This document shows, in pieces, positions 20,131 to 30,955 of a DNA stretch of 64,000 nucleotides. Made by a program: the position numbers and the translations under genes. Source of the DNA: Shinisaurus crocodilurus (Eukaryota > Chordata > Lepidosauria > Squamata > Shinisauridae). Location of the stretch: positions 124,001 to 188,000 of the forward strand of contig JAHFWL010001296.1 of assembly GCA_021292165.1 (NCBI GenBank), in the 5' to 3' direction. A model generated the notes under the pieces. It ran no database searches. It saw only the letters and a program-made list of their open reading frames with translations, and was not told the origin of the DNA. The stretch's first letter is position 1; each line of letters starts with the position of its first letter.

Positions 20131-20380
20131 GTAAGCAATGAAATGAAAGAATGAATGAATAAATAAATAAATATTACCATTTTTCAAGTGGAAACTTACC
20201 ACGGGGTACACATAACCACTTGGTAGGCCGGTTATATTTGTATTGTCCTACCAGGCCTATGGAGAATTTTTTAACACATGGCAGGTGGAGGCGTGTGGTC
20301 AACTGGTCATCTGCATCTGTACTATATACACCCACGTGCCACTAATCAGCAAGTAAAGGTTCCCATGTGATTCTGGCATA

Positions 20381-20771
20381 GGGTGGCCACTTGTGAATTG
20401 CCAAAAAAGAGGACATGCATTACCCAAAACAGAGGACAAATATGCACAAAATTTGCATATGATGATTTACATGTATAGATGCAAATTTAGAAATACTAAT
20501 GATAATTAAAATAGAAATATAATACGTCTCACGATAGTGTGGAAGACTCTGACAAGGAGACCTGTGTGCCTGCCTGTTCAGTCTGCTGTCCAGGTGCTCC
20601 TGATGGGCAACTTCAAGGCCGGGATCTTCCTTCTGCTGGTTCTTTATTTTTAAACTGGACTTGGACCAGACAGCCCCTCAAATAGAGGACAACTTCAAAA
20701 TAGAGGACAGGTCTTCTGGCAGCTGTTCAAACAGAGGGCTGACTTTTGTAAAAGGGGAGACATGGTCACCC
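20381..20771. mobile_element. TA-flanked MITE (Tc1/mariner-like)
   Basis: The ends GGGTGGCCA and TGGTCACCC are near-perfect inverted repeats, each bordered by TA (20379-20380 and 20772-20773). Subterminal GAGGACA motifs occur on both sides (for example 20408, 20430, 20684 and 20702). There is no transposase. TA duplication points to the Tc1/mariner superfamily. Confidence 0.55.
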
Positions 20772-21011
20772 TAGGCCCCTTTCGCCATGCAGTCCCAAAT
20801 GACCAAACGAGAGGGGTTGCAAGGACATGGTGGGAATGGCTGGGACAGCATGATGGAGCTGTTTACATAAATGGGTGGCCTTGTGAAATAATATTCTTCA
20901 CACAAGCACATTTTTGAATGGCTACCAATATGCCGCTTGCTGCACGTGTGAGTCAGAGCTAAGAGTGAATCACCTTGCATGACTCAGTATGCAAGAAGAG
21001 CTTATCTACAC

Positions 21012-21359
21012 CAGTGCTTCTCAATTATTTTCTGTCATGCCCCCCCTAGGAAGAAGAAAACATTCCGCGCCCCCCGCGCGACTGTAAATAGTATCATTTG
21101 TCTATAAAATTGTTATAAGTACACCTCTGCATAACACTGTATCCTTATTAACGTATAAGAGAATAAAAAAAGAAAGAAATGTGGATCAATTTACAACAAA
21201 GAATAGCTTTATTAACTGTAGCAGAAAAGATTTAAAGGAGCACAGGATTTAAAGGAACACAATATTAAAAAAAACTTTTAACTGAGGTCAAACGAGCCCC
21301 CCTTTATGGAGCCTCGCGCCCCCCCCTGGGGGGCCCGCCCCACTATTTGAGAAGCACTG
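21012..21359. mobile_element. hAT (Charlie-like ends) MITE, 348 bp
   Basis: The left end CAGTGCTTCTCAATTA mirrors the right end TATTTGAGAAGCACTG, and both flanks are atctacac, a perfect 8-bp duplication. CAGTGNTTCTCAA ends are typical of the Charlie group of hAT. The inside holds C-rich blocks near both ends and AT-rich sequence between. No ORF. Confidence 0.85.
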
Positions 21360-21487
21360 ATCTACACTAACATCAGAAAAGGAACCTATTTGATAAACAT
21401 CCCAGGCTTAAATCATTTAGCAATCTCTTGCCCTCTCTGCATGGGATACTGAGTATCCAAGAATGGGCCAAGAACTAGCACAGCCAT

Positions 21488-21612
21488 TTAGGGTGCAATC
21501 CTATGCAGCATGTTTAGACAGAAAAAAGTCCTACAACTCCCAGTCAGCATGGGGAATGCTGGGATTTGTAGAACGTTTCTGTCTAAACATGCATAGGGTT
21601 GCGCCCTTAGCT
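21488..21612. mobile_element. Foldback element, GCAATCCTATGC family
   Basis: Arms run GGGTGCAATCCTATG with GTTTAGACAGAAAAAAGTCC, and the complement returns at the right (CATAGGGTTGCGCCC). Both flanks read TTA, which would fit a PIF/Harbinger-type 3-bp duplication. Other copies are at 24788 and 43706. Confidence 0.6.
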
Positions 21613-21639
21613 GATGATACTGGTGGTACCCATACCCCT

Positions 21640-21960
21640 TTCAATTGCCCCATCGTTCCCAGAATAGCATACCCCAAACATCTTCTAGATAGGACCTTCT
21701 TCTCGGTCCTTTGCTCAGTGCCTCTCGGATCAAAGATTTGTTTTACAACTATAGGAGAGAGTGAGAGCTTTCCCAGCTGTGACACTCCAGTTATGGAATG
21801 CCCTCCCCTAAAGAGGGCGTACTGCCTGACACCTATGTCACAGTCTTTTGGGCAACAGGTAAATAACTTTTTTCCTCAGCCATTTTAATCTGCGGTTGCT
21901 TTTCGTTTTGTTTAAGGGTGTCAATGTTTAATTGCTGATTTATTATGGTTTTATTGTGAA
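21640..21960 (+). mobile_element. L2-type LINE 3' fragment
   Basis: In shifted frames the sequence gives AFPAVTLQLWNALP and a downstream LFSSAIL, matching the WNxLP block near the L2 ORF2 C-terminus. T-rich 3' UTR-like sequence follows. It is strongly decayed. Confidence 0.5.
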
Positions 21961-22206
21961 ATCATTTGAAATTGTACATTGTACTGAAACCTGAACTGCA
22001 GGGTTGTCCAGAGGGTTTGGAGCCTGGGGTCAGTGTGGTGTGGGTGGGGGGGACCTGCTGCTGTCCCCTACAAGGACCCATGCATGTGTGGGGCTCTGGT
22101 GAGCCATGTGGCAGGTGCCGTGATAGGCAGAGGAGCTGAGGCAGAGGAGCTAAGTCTCTTGTTTTGGGGGACCTGGGGCAAGTTGCCCCTTCTGGACAGC
22201 CCCTGC

Positions 22207-22625
22207 GGAATAGAATCATAGAATCATAGAATAGTAGAGTTGGAAGGGGCCTACAAGGCCATCGAGTCCAACCCCTTGCTCAATGCAGGAAACCAAGTCA
22301 AAGCATCCCTGACAGATGTCTGTCCAGCTGCACCTTGAATGCCTCCAGAGTGGGAGAGCCCACCACCTCCCTAGGTAGTTGGTTACATTGCTGTATTGCT
22401 CTAACAGTCAGGGAATTTTTCCTGATGTCCAGGCGGAATCTGGCTTCCTGTAGCTTGAGCCCATTATTTCGTGTCCTGCAATTTGCGATGATCGAGAAGA
22501 GATCCTGGCCCTCCTCTGTGTGACAACCTTTCAAGTACTTGAAGAGTGCGATCATATCTCCCCTCAGTCTTCTCTTTTGAAGGCGAAACATGCCCAGTTC
22601 CTTCCATCTGTCCTCATAGTGTGAA
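22207..22625 (-). mobile_element. CR1 LINE 3' end
   Basis: Minus-strand ORF2 C-terminus: LQKRRLRGDMIALFKYLKG, GQDLFSIIANCRTRNNGLKL, FRLDIRKNSLTVRAIQQ and QLPREVVGSPTLEAFKVQLD. This is the diagnostic CR1 block. The 3' end carries the repeated ATTCTATG octamer (22207-22230), the usual CR1 terminus. 5' truncated, as most CR1 copies are. Confidence 0.9.
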
Positions 22626-23252
22626 GGGCAGTATGTAAATGTCTTAAATAAATACTTTTTTAGATGCATGAGGGCAAACAGAGCCCATGACATGGTATGC
22701 CCAGGTGGGGGAGGCCTTGCTTCAAAAACAGCAGGAAGGATCAAAAGATTCATTTGTATTCTATGTTTCAATTGTCCTCATATATTAATTTGTAAGAGTC
22801 ATCGTTTATGTAATTGTTTATAATTATTGGCATGTTTTCAATTTGAAATATGTATTTCAATTGTTATTTTCTTAAGATTTATATGTATTATATGTTTCAG
22901 TTGCTCTTGATTAAGAGAAGGATCTCAGAATTCATCAGGAACTATTATGATTATGATTATGATTATGATAATGATTATGATTAATGATGGTGATGATGAT
23001 AATCATCATCATTTAATCCACCCAATAACCAAAGTTCTATAACATTGGTGCAGCTGTCTTTTGTTTTGTCGAGGCCTTGCTTCACTCTGCCAGCCTGGGG
23101 ATGCAGTACAGTTGAAGGATCTCCTACTTCCATATAGTCCTGGCTGATTTACTAAGATTAGCATTAGTGGCCAAAATCTGGGTGCCCAGATTTTGGGATG
23201 GCCGTGTAACAGCCCTCTGTTTGAAGGGCTGCCAGAGGACCATCCTCTATGT
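22626..23252. other. AT-rich stretch with (GATTAT)n
   Basis: Imperfect GATTAT and GATGAT repeats span about 22943-23013. Nothing else was recognised. Confidence 0.45.
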
Positions 23253-23375
23253 CAGGGCTCTCCAACCTTGCATCCCCAGATATTGCTGGACTACAGCTCC
23301 CAGAATCCCTTGCCATTAGCCATGCTGGGAGCTGTAGGCCAGCAACATCAGGGGACCCAAGGTTGGAGAGCCCTG
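23253..23375. mobile_element. Palindromic hAT MITE (CAGGGCTCT family)
   Basis: The ends CAGGGCTCTCCAACCTTG and CAAGGTTGGAGAGCCCTG are exact inverted repeats. The flanks ctctatgt and ttctatgt match at 7 of 8. Arms with ACTACAGCTCCCAGAAT fold on CTGGGAGCTGTAGGCC. 123 bp. Confidence 0.85.
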
Positions 23376-23552
23376 TTCTATGTGAAGGTGTCCTCTACTG
23401 AAAGGGCAGTCCTGTCCAATTCCGGTTTAAAGTTAAAGAACCAGAAGAACTGTTGCTCATCCACAGTCAGCACCTGGGCAGCAGACCGAGCAGGCGGGCA
23501 CACTGGTCACAGCCTTGCACACTATGGTGAGATGTACTGTATTCCAATTTAA

Positions 23553-23598
<46 letters not shown>
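23553..23598. repeat. (ATT)n microsatellite
   Basis: Fifteen or so uninterrupted ATT units. Confidence 0.9.
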
Positions 23599-23600
<2 letters not shown>

Positions 23601-23689
23601 ATAATGTATACATTTGTATCTATACAAATAAATCAGCATATGCAAACTATATGCAAATTAGCATCCTATTTTGACCTCTTTTTGGTGAT

Positions 23690-23880
23690 TCATTGTTGAC
23701 TACCCTACCTATGCCTTCTAAGATGCAGTGGATGGCTACCAGGAAGATGGCCTTTTTGGGGATGGCACACAGTTCCCGCCCCTTATTAGCTTTCCTGGCA
23801 CCCAAACTGACATCTTTTAGATGCCAGCTTAAATTGTTTTTTCTTTCCTTGAGCTTTCCATGTTTTTAAGATCAGTTCTG
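23690..23880 (+). mobile_element. Possible L2-type 3' fragment
   Basis: With one frame change the stretch gives RKMAFLGMAH and CQLKLFF, resembling the end of L2 ORF2. It is weak because no 3' terminus is seen. Confidence 0.35.
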
Positions 23881-24785
23881 AGCTTCTCTTGGAGTGATGG
23901 CTACTGTTGAAAAATGCTGTTTTGGTTGCGCATTGCTTTTGGTGTTGTTTTCATCATGTTGTGACTGAGCTGCCATGGGAATACTGATTGAAAAGTGTGT
24001 TTTAATTACATAATTAAAACACACGTTAGCTATTAGGAGCTGGATTGGGGCAATGCACAGAGTTCTGCCCACCTGATCCTGGAGCTTTTAGCATGTAAGC
24101 CATCTGTACCTGATCTCTATGTAGACTACCGGTATGTACCAGAGCTGGGCTGGATCATGGCTATTATTTGGAAGTAACTATTTTCAACAGAATTTGGGAC
24201 CAATTCATGTGACATCTGAATTAAATTGGGTGGCTGGCTCTTTCCCACTCCCCACTCCACCCTGTCTTGGCTGAGAGCCTGGGTTCAAGTATGCTCAGGG
24301 CAATGTAGTTGTATGAGTACTCGATCATGAGCTGTGACTCATCTCTCCACATCTCCTACTTTGGAGATGTTTGCACTTTGCAGCAGCAAGCAGAATTGTG
24401 GCTTGTGCTTATGGCAGAGCGTTCATAAGGCTTCTTTATGGCAAGCACACTTGAATCTGAGCTGCTGACCCAGATAGAGACAACATGGCAACAGTTGCCT
24501 CCATGCCTCAAGGCCCTATGAATTGGCCTTCATTTCCAAGTAAATGTGCTTAACATTGCAATCAAATTGGACTCATATTTCAAGTAATGGAGGCCATTCC
24601 CATCCCCATTGCTGAAAGTCCTCAATTCATTCAAGTATGTATTTCACTGAGCATTTGTCCCAGTGAAAATGGCTGGCCATGAAAACAAAAAGCAAACAAA
24701 ACAGTGACAGTATCCTAAGAGTTCTGCTGGATCATAACAAAGGTCCACCTCTCCTGTTGTTACTTCCCAGCAGTGGTGCAGTTAG
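23881..24785. other. No recognisable feature
   Basis: About 0.9 kb. A T-rich segment near 23900-24020 contains the small inverted repeat TGTGTTTTAATTA / TAATTAAAACACA (23996-24021). No gene was recognised. Confidence 0.4.
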
Positions 24786-24787
24786 AT

Positions 24788-24937
24788 AGTTTTAGGGCAC
24801 AATCCTATGCGTGTTTAGACAGAAAAAAGTCCAACAACTCCCAGCATGCCCCAGCCAGCCAGCCATGCTGGGTAGGAAATTCTGGGAGTTGTAGGACTTT
24901 TTTCTGTCTAAACATGCATAGGATTATGCCCTAAAAG
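24788..24937. mobile_element. Foldback element, GCAATCCTATGC family
   Basis: The extended inverted ends TTTTAGGGCACAATCCTATG and CATAGGATTATGCCCTAAAA enclose arms with GTTTAGACAGAAAAAAGTCC. It is the longest of the three copies. The CCAGCC-rich centre is a small tandem repeat. Confidence 0.65.
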
Positions 24938-25164
24938 ACTCTGGACTTAATGGACATGCCGACCCCCTTAGATGATAATGTATATTACCTACTTCAAAAT
25001 GTGGTAAGCCAGCCCTGCTGTGTCTGGGAGCCCTCCTGTTCATTCTGCTGAGTAGACTTCTGCTCCCAAATCCTGCCCTGATGGCACCACTGCATCCCAG
25101 CAACTGGGACTGAACCTTGGGGTTTGATATAGCTATTGTGACTAGTAGCCATTGATATATTTTT

Positions 25165-25400
25165 AAAAAAATTATTATTACATTTATATACTGGCTTTTT
25201 TCCTGCTGCAAGGGACCCAAGGCAGCTTACATGGTCTTCTTTCTCTCCATTTAATCCTCATAACAACTCTGTGAGGTAGGTTAGGCTCAGAATCATTGAC
25301 TGGCCAAAAGTCACCCCATGAGCTTCATGGCTGAGTGGGGACTGGAACCTGGGTCTCCCAAGTCCCAGTCCAATACTCTAACCACTACATCACACTGGCC
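25165..25400 (-). mobile_element. Sauria-type SINE, near complete
   Basis: The tail (ATTATTATTACATTTATA) is at the left, and the head GGCCAGTGTGATGTAGTGG is at the right on the minus strand. The order and spacing of the body motifs are the same as in the copy at 379. Confidence 0.8.
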
Positions 25401-25528
25401 ATGTTTGCACATCATGCTAAACCACCCTACAAATAAACTACACAGTGTGGGTTGTTCACTAACAAATCTCTCCATATTTTTAATATTTGGATTGCCCACT
25501 ACTAGGAGCCCCTCCACCCCCTAGATCA

Positions 25529-25662
25529 GGGCTCTTCAACCTTGGGTCCCCAGATGCTGCTGGATTACAGCTCCCAGAATCCCTTGCCATTAGCCATGCT
25601 GGCTGGGTATGCTGGGAGCTGTAGGACAGCAACATCTAGGGACCCAAGGTTGGAAAGCCCTG
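25529..25662. mobile_element. Palindromic hAT MITE (CAGGGCTCT family)
   Basis: The ends CAGGGCTCTTCAACCTTG and CAAGGTTGGAAAGCCCTG are flanked on both sides by ccctagat, an exact 8-bp duplication (25521-25528 and 25663-25670). Arms as in the copy at 23253, with a slightly longer centre. Confidence 0.9.
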
Positions 25663-25710
25663 CCCTAGATGCATATCATCAGCAAGAAGAAACCAGTTAA
25701 TCACCCAAGG

Positions 25711-25851
25711 CAGCTTTCCTTCACTTAGTATCCTCCAGATGTTTTAAATTACAACTCCCAACATTCCTGAGCTACCATTTGGCCTTGATGACTGGGGCTC
25801 ATGGGAGTTGAAGTCTGAAACATCTGGAGGACACCAGGTTGGGGAAGGCTG
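25711..25851. mobile_element. Palindromic hAT MITE (CAGCCTTCC family)
   Basis: Left CAGCTTTCCTTCAC pairs with the right end GGTTGGGGAAGGCTG. The flanks acccaagg and acctaagg match at 7 of 8. The arm ATCCTCCAGATGTTT returns as AACATCTGGAGGACACC. Confidence 0.75.
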
Positions 25852-25886
25852 ACCTAAGGTGTGGGCCCCTTCTTGAGGATGGTTTC

Positions 25887-26784
25887 TGTGAAGAAAAGAG
25901 CCTTTGGGGGTTCCTACATGCACACACACACATACACACACACACACACACACACTCATGTGTGAACTGGCTAAAGGCTGGGAGGAGGCAATGGCGCCTA
26001 GAAGTCCTGAAAGTCCGGTTTACGGCTTTCAAATGTAAATGTAGTTCAAGCCCAGTGAGTCATGAGTCTCCCTTGGCCAGGTGAAGTGCATCATGATTGG
26101 CTGAAAGCAGCAAAGCTACAGGAAGGAGGAGGGGAGGGGGAAAAAAGAGCTATATTTCCCAACGTGTGAGTTTTAGTCTTTGTCTTTGGTCATCGCGTGG
26201 CTGCCCGGCTGTTGGAGCAATGGCGGCGCGCCAAGGAGAGGCCCAAGCCTTCGCCCCCCATTCAGGATCCGACCCCAGATAGCTCCTGGTGAAATTAGCT
26301 GAATGAGGGCTCTGGTAAAGGCAAGCCTTGTGGGAGGTGACCCATCTCGGACCTTCGGGTAGATGTGGTAATCTCCATCGGGCAGCAAGGCTGTGCTGGA
26401 TCTAACCCTGGAAGAGAACTGACCCTCAGGTAACAGAGTGTGTGCCTGAGAGATATTAAAGAAGTAGGTTTTGTTATGTTGCAGCTTTACTGTGTACTAA
26501 AGTGTCTCTCTATTTTGTGCTTCTCTCATTTCCCACCCTTTTGTTGTAAAGTGCTACCAGAATAAACCTTTCTTGGTTTTACCCCACATGGGTTTTGTAG
26601 TCACTCTGTGGCTTCAGTAACTAAATCCAGGTTACAGTCAGAAAGGCAAGTCCCTGAACAGAGATTCAAGTAGGATTGCAGACAGCTGAGGCTGGCAATC
26701 TGGTATCTTGAGATCTCTGGGGGTCTTGGTTCCTTTCGGGTAGGAAAGGGTGGGGGTGTGGCGGGTCAGCCCCCTTCCTCCACA
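25887..26784 (+). mobile_element. Solo LTR, copy A (898 bp)
   Basis: Starts TGTGAAGAAAAG and ends CTTCCTCCACA, and both flanks are gtttc (25882-25886 and 26785-26789). The TG...CA ends with a 5-bp duplication are those of an LTR retroelement. A TATATTT box lies at 26151 and AATAAA at 26561-26566, dividing it into U3, R and U5. An embedded (CA)n sits at about 25919-25955. Homologous copies are B (41261), C (62286) and D (42767, opposite strand). No internal coding region remains, so it arose by LTR-LTR recombination. A 5-bp duplication fits Gypsy-type or some ERV groups; the class cannot be decided from the LTR alone. Confidence 0.85.
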
Positions 26785-26789
26785 GTTTC

Positions 26790-28731
26790 CTTCTCCTCTG
26801 GAATGATGCCCTGCTTCCCTGAGAGCCTCATTTCAAAGTTAGCTTTAGGTTTCTAGTTTAGGTTTCACTGCAGCCAGCCATGGCTTAAGCGCAACAGCAG
26901 AGCTGAAGAACTGCAAGTTGCTATAGATTTATCTCTCTAGGATTCAGCTCCTGTAAAGCAGTTATGCCCTTGTTTTAGCCTCAGTTCATGATAAAGAATT
27001 AAATAAATGGGCCTGGTGTATTTTCTTTATTTTATTACTGTATTTCATTGTTTTAACTTTTTACATGCTGCCGTATAACCAAGTTCTTAGGGTGCTTTGC
27101 GACAAGAATAAAAGCAAATTAAAGAACCATAGAATAAAACAAATAAACAGTATAAGGTATAAAGGCAGCATAAAAACAGTAGCAAAGATTAAATAACTGG
27201 AACAGCTGGAACCGAAGAAGAGCTCCCATTCATGCTTCATTCAGAGATGAGTGCGGAACCTGGAAGAGGGCATGGCTGACTGATTGGAGCACTGACCAGG
27301 TCAGGAGCACTTCACGCTGCAATATTTCGTTGCAGGTCCCACTTGTTCTACTACCACTTGTTATGCTAAAAATGAGCGATGTACTTTTCCACTGCAGAGG
27401 AAATGCCTTCTAACAGCACCTTCATGAGATTTGGATGTAACGTTTCTTCATATTGTTAATCATTGGAAAGCACCACTTTGGAGAGAAATGGATAGAGCTG
27501 TGTAAGTGTGTTTTGTCTGCTAATGTGATGGAAAGACAAGTGACAATTATTGTTGATTCTGTTGCCTAGGGGAAAGAAATCTCATCTAGATTGTTTCTTT
27601 TCAGCTCAGCACTGCTAACATCTAAAAAAGTATACAAGGTTGCTCTCTGGTGGTAATTGCATAGGGATATAAAGCAGAGAAATCCTGTTCTGGGCTTGGG
27701 CATATTTTACGTTAATGAGAATGTGAAAGGACAAAATAAACAAATAAACAAGAAATTGCCAGTTAATACAGGTAAGTAGGTTAATTGTTTTGATTTAATT
27801 CAGTTTCTTTAATTGTAGAAATTAGATTTTTTTAAAAAAAATTGCCTTAAATTATTCCTTAAAAAAAAAAAAATCCATTGAAGGTTTGAAAGAAGTGCTA
27901 GAGATAGTAGTACAGTTTTTGCCATGGCTGATGCTGGGATTAGTGTTACAGTAGCTGTAGTTCAATTTAACAGCTGGTGCTAGAGTGTCAGATTTCATCT
28001 TTCTGAACTAGAGCCAGATTTTCTACAAAAATAGGGTCTTGGAAAAAAAGGGTTGTGGAAATAGGTTCTCAATTTTTTACATGGCACATAAGAGCCTCAG
28101 CAACACCACTCCAAGAGTATCTCTTGGGCACTGACTGCTGGATGATGGCTAAATTGGGTTGCCTGCTTTAGCAAATGAGATCTGCTATGCTTCCTCACCC
28201 ACATTGCAATGCCCATATGTGCCCCATCGAACTGTTCAAGGAGCCTTACTCCCAGGTAAGTGTGCATAGGACTGCACTGTTACCTCACATTCACCCCTAT
28301 TCTTGCTTTGTTCATCCTTCCCTTTCTTCTGTTCTCCCTTTACTTAAAAACTTCTAGATTGTAAGCTCCATGGGGCAGGGAGCTTTTTTTGTGTGGTTGC
28401 TTATGATGTAAAGCAGTAATTTTCAAACTGTGTTCTGGGGAATTCTACAGTTTTTCGGATGACGGATCAGTAGGTTAGAAGCAGGGCTGACCAAGACATT
28501 TTGCTGCCTGAGGCAAAGGTCAAGATTGCGGTTTCCCCCCCCCCCCCCCACACACATCCCATTCTATGTGCAGAAGCCATCTAGATTTCTGTACATGGAG
28601 TGAGCAGTTGAATCCAGTGGAGGCTGGTGACTCCAATGTCATTGGGGTGGTGTATCCATTCCGGGTTTCAGTCTGAACTTTAAAGGAGCTATCCATGGCG
28701 CTGAACCTATCGGGGCGGGTTGGGCTTCAGC
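26790..28731. other. Mostly unrecognised, with end fragments
   Basis: Around 27050-27180 the sequence CTGCCGTATAACCAAGTTCT and the following A-rich stretch resemble a minus-strand L2-type tail. At 28215-28280 a fragment of the repeat at 54302 is present (CTTACTCCCAGGTAAG). At 28483 CAGGGCTGACCAAGAC, then CTGCCTGAGGCAAAG looks like the left end of a hAT element of the 29790 type, with a C run at 28529-28548. At 28617 CAGTGGAGGCTGGTG looks like another hAT end. No right ends or duplications were found. Confidence 0.4.
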
Positions 28732-29241
28732 TGTTAGGTTTTGGTATGTTGTGCAAGATGAGAAGTCTCCTGACATGGAGTACAGAAAGTCACCTGATAG
28801 TCACAAGGAGTCTATGAGTCAGAATCATGGGACAATTGAAGACAACATATTATGTACAACAGGTTATTTAAGTGTTGCACAATTGGTGAGTAATATCCTA
28901 TTTATAGGTACAGGGTCTTGCTATAAATATAGGTAGACACTTGTTGACTGGCCACTTCTTCAACTTCATCTTCATTCACACATCTTCTCACTTGAGATCA
29001 CTTGGGTCTTGGACTTGGGAGCTTCACTGGACTACTGAACTACTTTGTATCTGCAACGATGTAGTGAGACAGAGTCATCTCTTCTGCGTAAGAGAAGCCT
29101 GCATTGATTGCCTTAATCCCATGTAATTGGGTTTTACAAATAAACTCCTTAATCTATATAATCTACTGTTATTTCCTGTTTCCGTCTGTGAGACTGGGAG
29201 TCACTTGCTGGGTAAGCTTTGAACCCAGTCAAATTCTCACA
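28732..29241 (+). mobile_element. Solo LTR, second family (510 bp)
   Basis: Starts TGTTAGGTTTTGG and ends AAATTCTCACA, and both flanks are tcagc (28727-28731 and 29242-29246). TATAAA at 28922-28927 and AATAAA at 29139-29144 are spaced as expected for the U3/R/U5 layout. It is not similar in sequence to copies A-D beyond the terminal CACA. No internal region remains. Confidence 0.8.
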
Positions 29242-29246
29242 TCAGC

Positions 29247-29641
29247 ACCATGGATAGTTCTTTAAAAGTCCAGACTAAAACCCAGGGTGGATACACTGCC
29301 CCACTGACATTGGGTTGAATCTAATTTCAGTACTGGCAACGCAACAGTGTCCTCCAGCACACTTGAAGGAAGCAGGCTCGCTTAGGCCACACACAGCTCT
29401 GTCCTCCTCCAACACTCCCCAGGCCCTTGCATCTGCTGTCTGGGGTGGCTGCCTCACTGGGCCTAATGGCAGGGCTGGTCCTAATTAGAAGTTCAGGAAT
29501 GGTGCCCAACCTTCCTTGAAAGACAGATGATCCATCTTCTTCTGCAAGCAATGTGCAGCCTCAGGGGAATGTTGGGTATCTTAGGGTACACTTTCAATCC
29601 AGAAATGTCTAACAGGCCTGGGCAGCACCCCATGTGAACTG

Positions 29642-29676
<35 letters not shown>

Positions 29677-29781
29677 GGCTGTCCTCTAGCATGCTTCAGA
29701 ATACACAGCAGTGCCACGGCAGACAATGATGTTAGGTTTCCTGAATGTAAAAAGTTTCAAAACCACTGCTATAAAGCCCTG
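29247..29781. other. Unrecognised, with (GT)n
   Basis: (GT)n at 29644-29674. The rest has no feature I can support. Confidence 0.45.
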
Positions 29782-29789
29782 TGTACATG

Positions 29790-30566
29790 CAGGGCCGGCG
29801 CTACCGCTAGGCAGACCCAGGCGGCTGCCTAGGGCGCATGGCGGAAGAGGGGCGCAGAAACAGTGTGCTCCTTCCTCGCCGCCGGCGCGCTCCTGCCCCG
29901 CCTGCCGCCTCCGCCGCGCCTCCCCGCCCGCCGCTGCCGCTGCCGCCTCCGCTGCTGCTGCCGCTGCCGCTGCCGCTGCACCTCCCCCCCCGCCCGCCCG
30001 CCCGCCACCTACCTACCTACCTACCTACCTTCGCATCGTTTCCGGAGCCCTGCCGGCGTTGTTCCCTGGCAAAAAAAAAAAAAGCACTCTGCTTGGGCGG
30101 AGGCTCGCCAGGCGGAATGGAAAGTGAAACTCACCTCCGGAGCGGCTCGAGGGGGGGAGGAGGAGGAGGAGGAGGAGGTGGCAGCCCAAAAGGGGAGGCG
30201 TGGGTCTGGCTAGAGACCAGCGGGGTACAAAGAAGGGGGAGCCTCTCTCCTGCGGGGGGGGGGCTAGGGCTTTCGCACTGCTTGTTTACTCTGGAGTGCC
30301 ACTCTTTGTTCACTTTTTATTTATTTTTTATTAATTTTAAACGTTGAATTTTCCAAAAGAAGAAAAAAAAAAAAACCTTGGAGGCGGCGGCAGCAGCAGC
30401 AGCCAGCAGCGGGGGGGGGGGGGAGGTAGGTGGTGGCGGCGGCGGCGGCACGGGTGTGTGTGTTGCAGAGCAGGGCTGCTTTGCTCCGGAGCCCCCCCAC
30501 GGCACGAGAGGGGGGGCGCTAAATATAATTTGGCCTAGGGCGCCAAACAGTCCTGCACCGGTCCTG
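29790..30566. mobile_element. GC-rich hAT non-autonomous element (777 bp)
   Basis: The ends CAGGGCCGGCGC and, reversed, CAGGACCGGTGC match at 10 of 12. Both flanks are tgtacatg, an exact duplication (29782-29789 and 30567-30574). Subterminal GCCTAGGGCGC appears at both ends. The inside is GCC/GCT/GGA-rich low-complexity DNA with poly(A), poly(G) and ACCT runs. The 116-169-codon frames across it are Pro/Ala/Arg composition artefacts. No transposase. Confidence 0.85.
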
Positions 30567-30726
30567 TGTACATGTTATGGCACTACATAAATACTTACTA
30601 TCATATGTATCAGGGAGTACCATAAGTCTGAGCAGGGGTCCACACATTTTGGCTGGCTTTGGTGGTCAGTCAAAAGCCTGTGCTTGCCAGGACCGTGCCC
30701 AAAGCACACTCTTGTCCCTGGTCTCA

Positions 30727-30955
30727 TGCTGGTGAGAGTGTTGGACTGGGACTCGGGAGATCCGGGTTCTAGTCCCCGCTCAGCCATGAAACTCACTGGG
30801 TGACTTTGGGCCAGTCACTGACTCTCAGCCTCACCTACCTCACAGGGTTGTTGTGAGGATAAAATGGAGAGAAGGAGGAGCAGGAGGATTATGTAAGCCA
30901 CCTTGGGTTCCTTGCAGGAAAAAAGGCAGGGTATAAATATAACAAATAAATAAAA
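30727..30955 (+). mobile_element. Sauria-type SINE, slightly 5' truncated
   Basis: GAGAGTGTTGGACTGGGACT, GGGTTCTAGTCCCCGCTC (B box), GGGTGACTTTGGGCCAGTCA, GGGTTGTTGTGAGGATAAAA, and the tail GGGTATAAATATAACAAATA. The first bases (GCCAGTGTGG) are not recognisable. Confidence 0.85.

Noticed and set aside
22298..22771. 157-codon minus-strand frame read as a host gene
   Set aside because: Its C-terminal two thirds are the CR1 ORF2 terminus. The first part is read-through into flanking sequence.
25839..26084. Short frames across CA/GT repeats (also at 41226, 51329, 53197 and 55230)
   Set aside because: Translations such as HTHTHT or CVCVCV are microsatellite readouts.
29711..30590. Several frames of 110-170 codons with poly-Ala, poly-Pro and poly-Gly
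   Set aside because: They lie inside the GC-rich hAT element and reflect GCC/GGA repeats, not genes.
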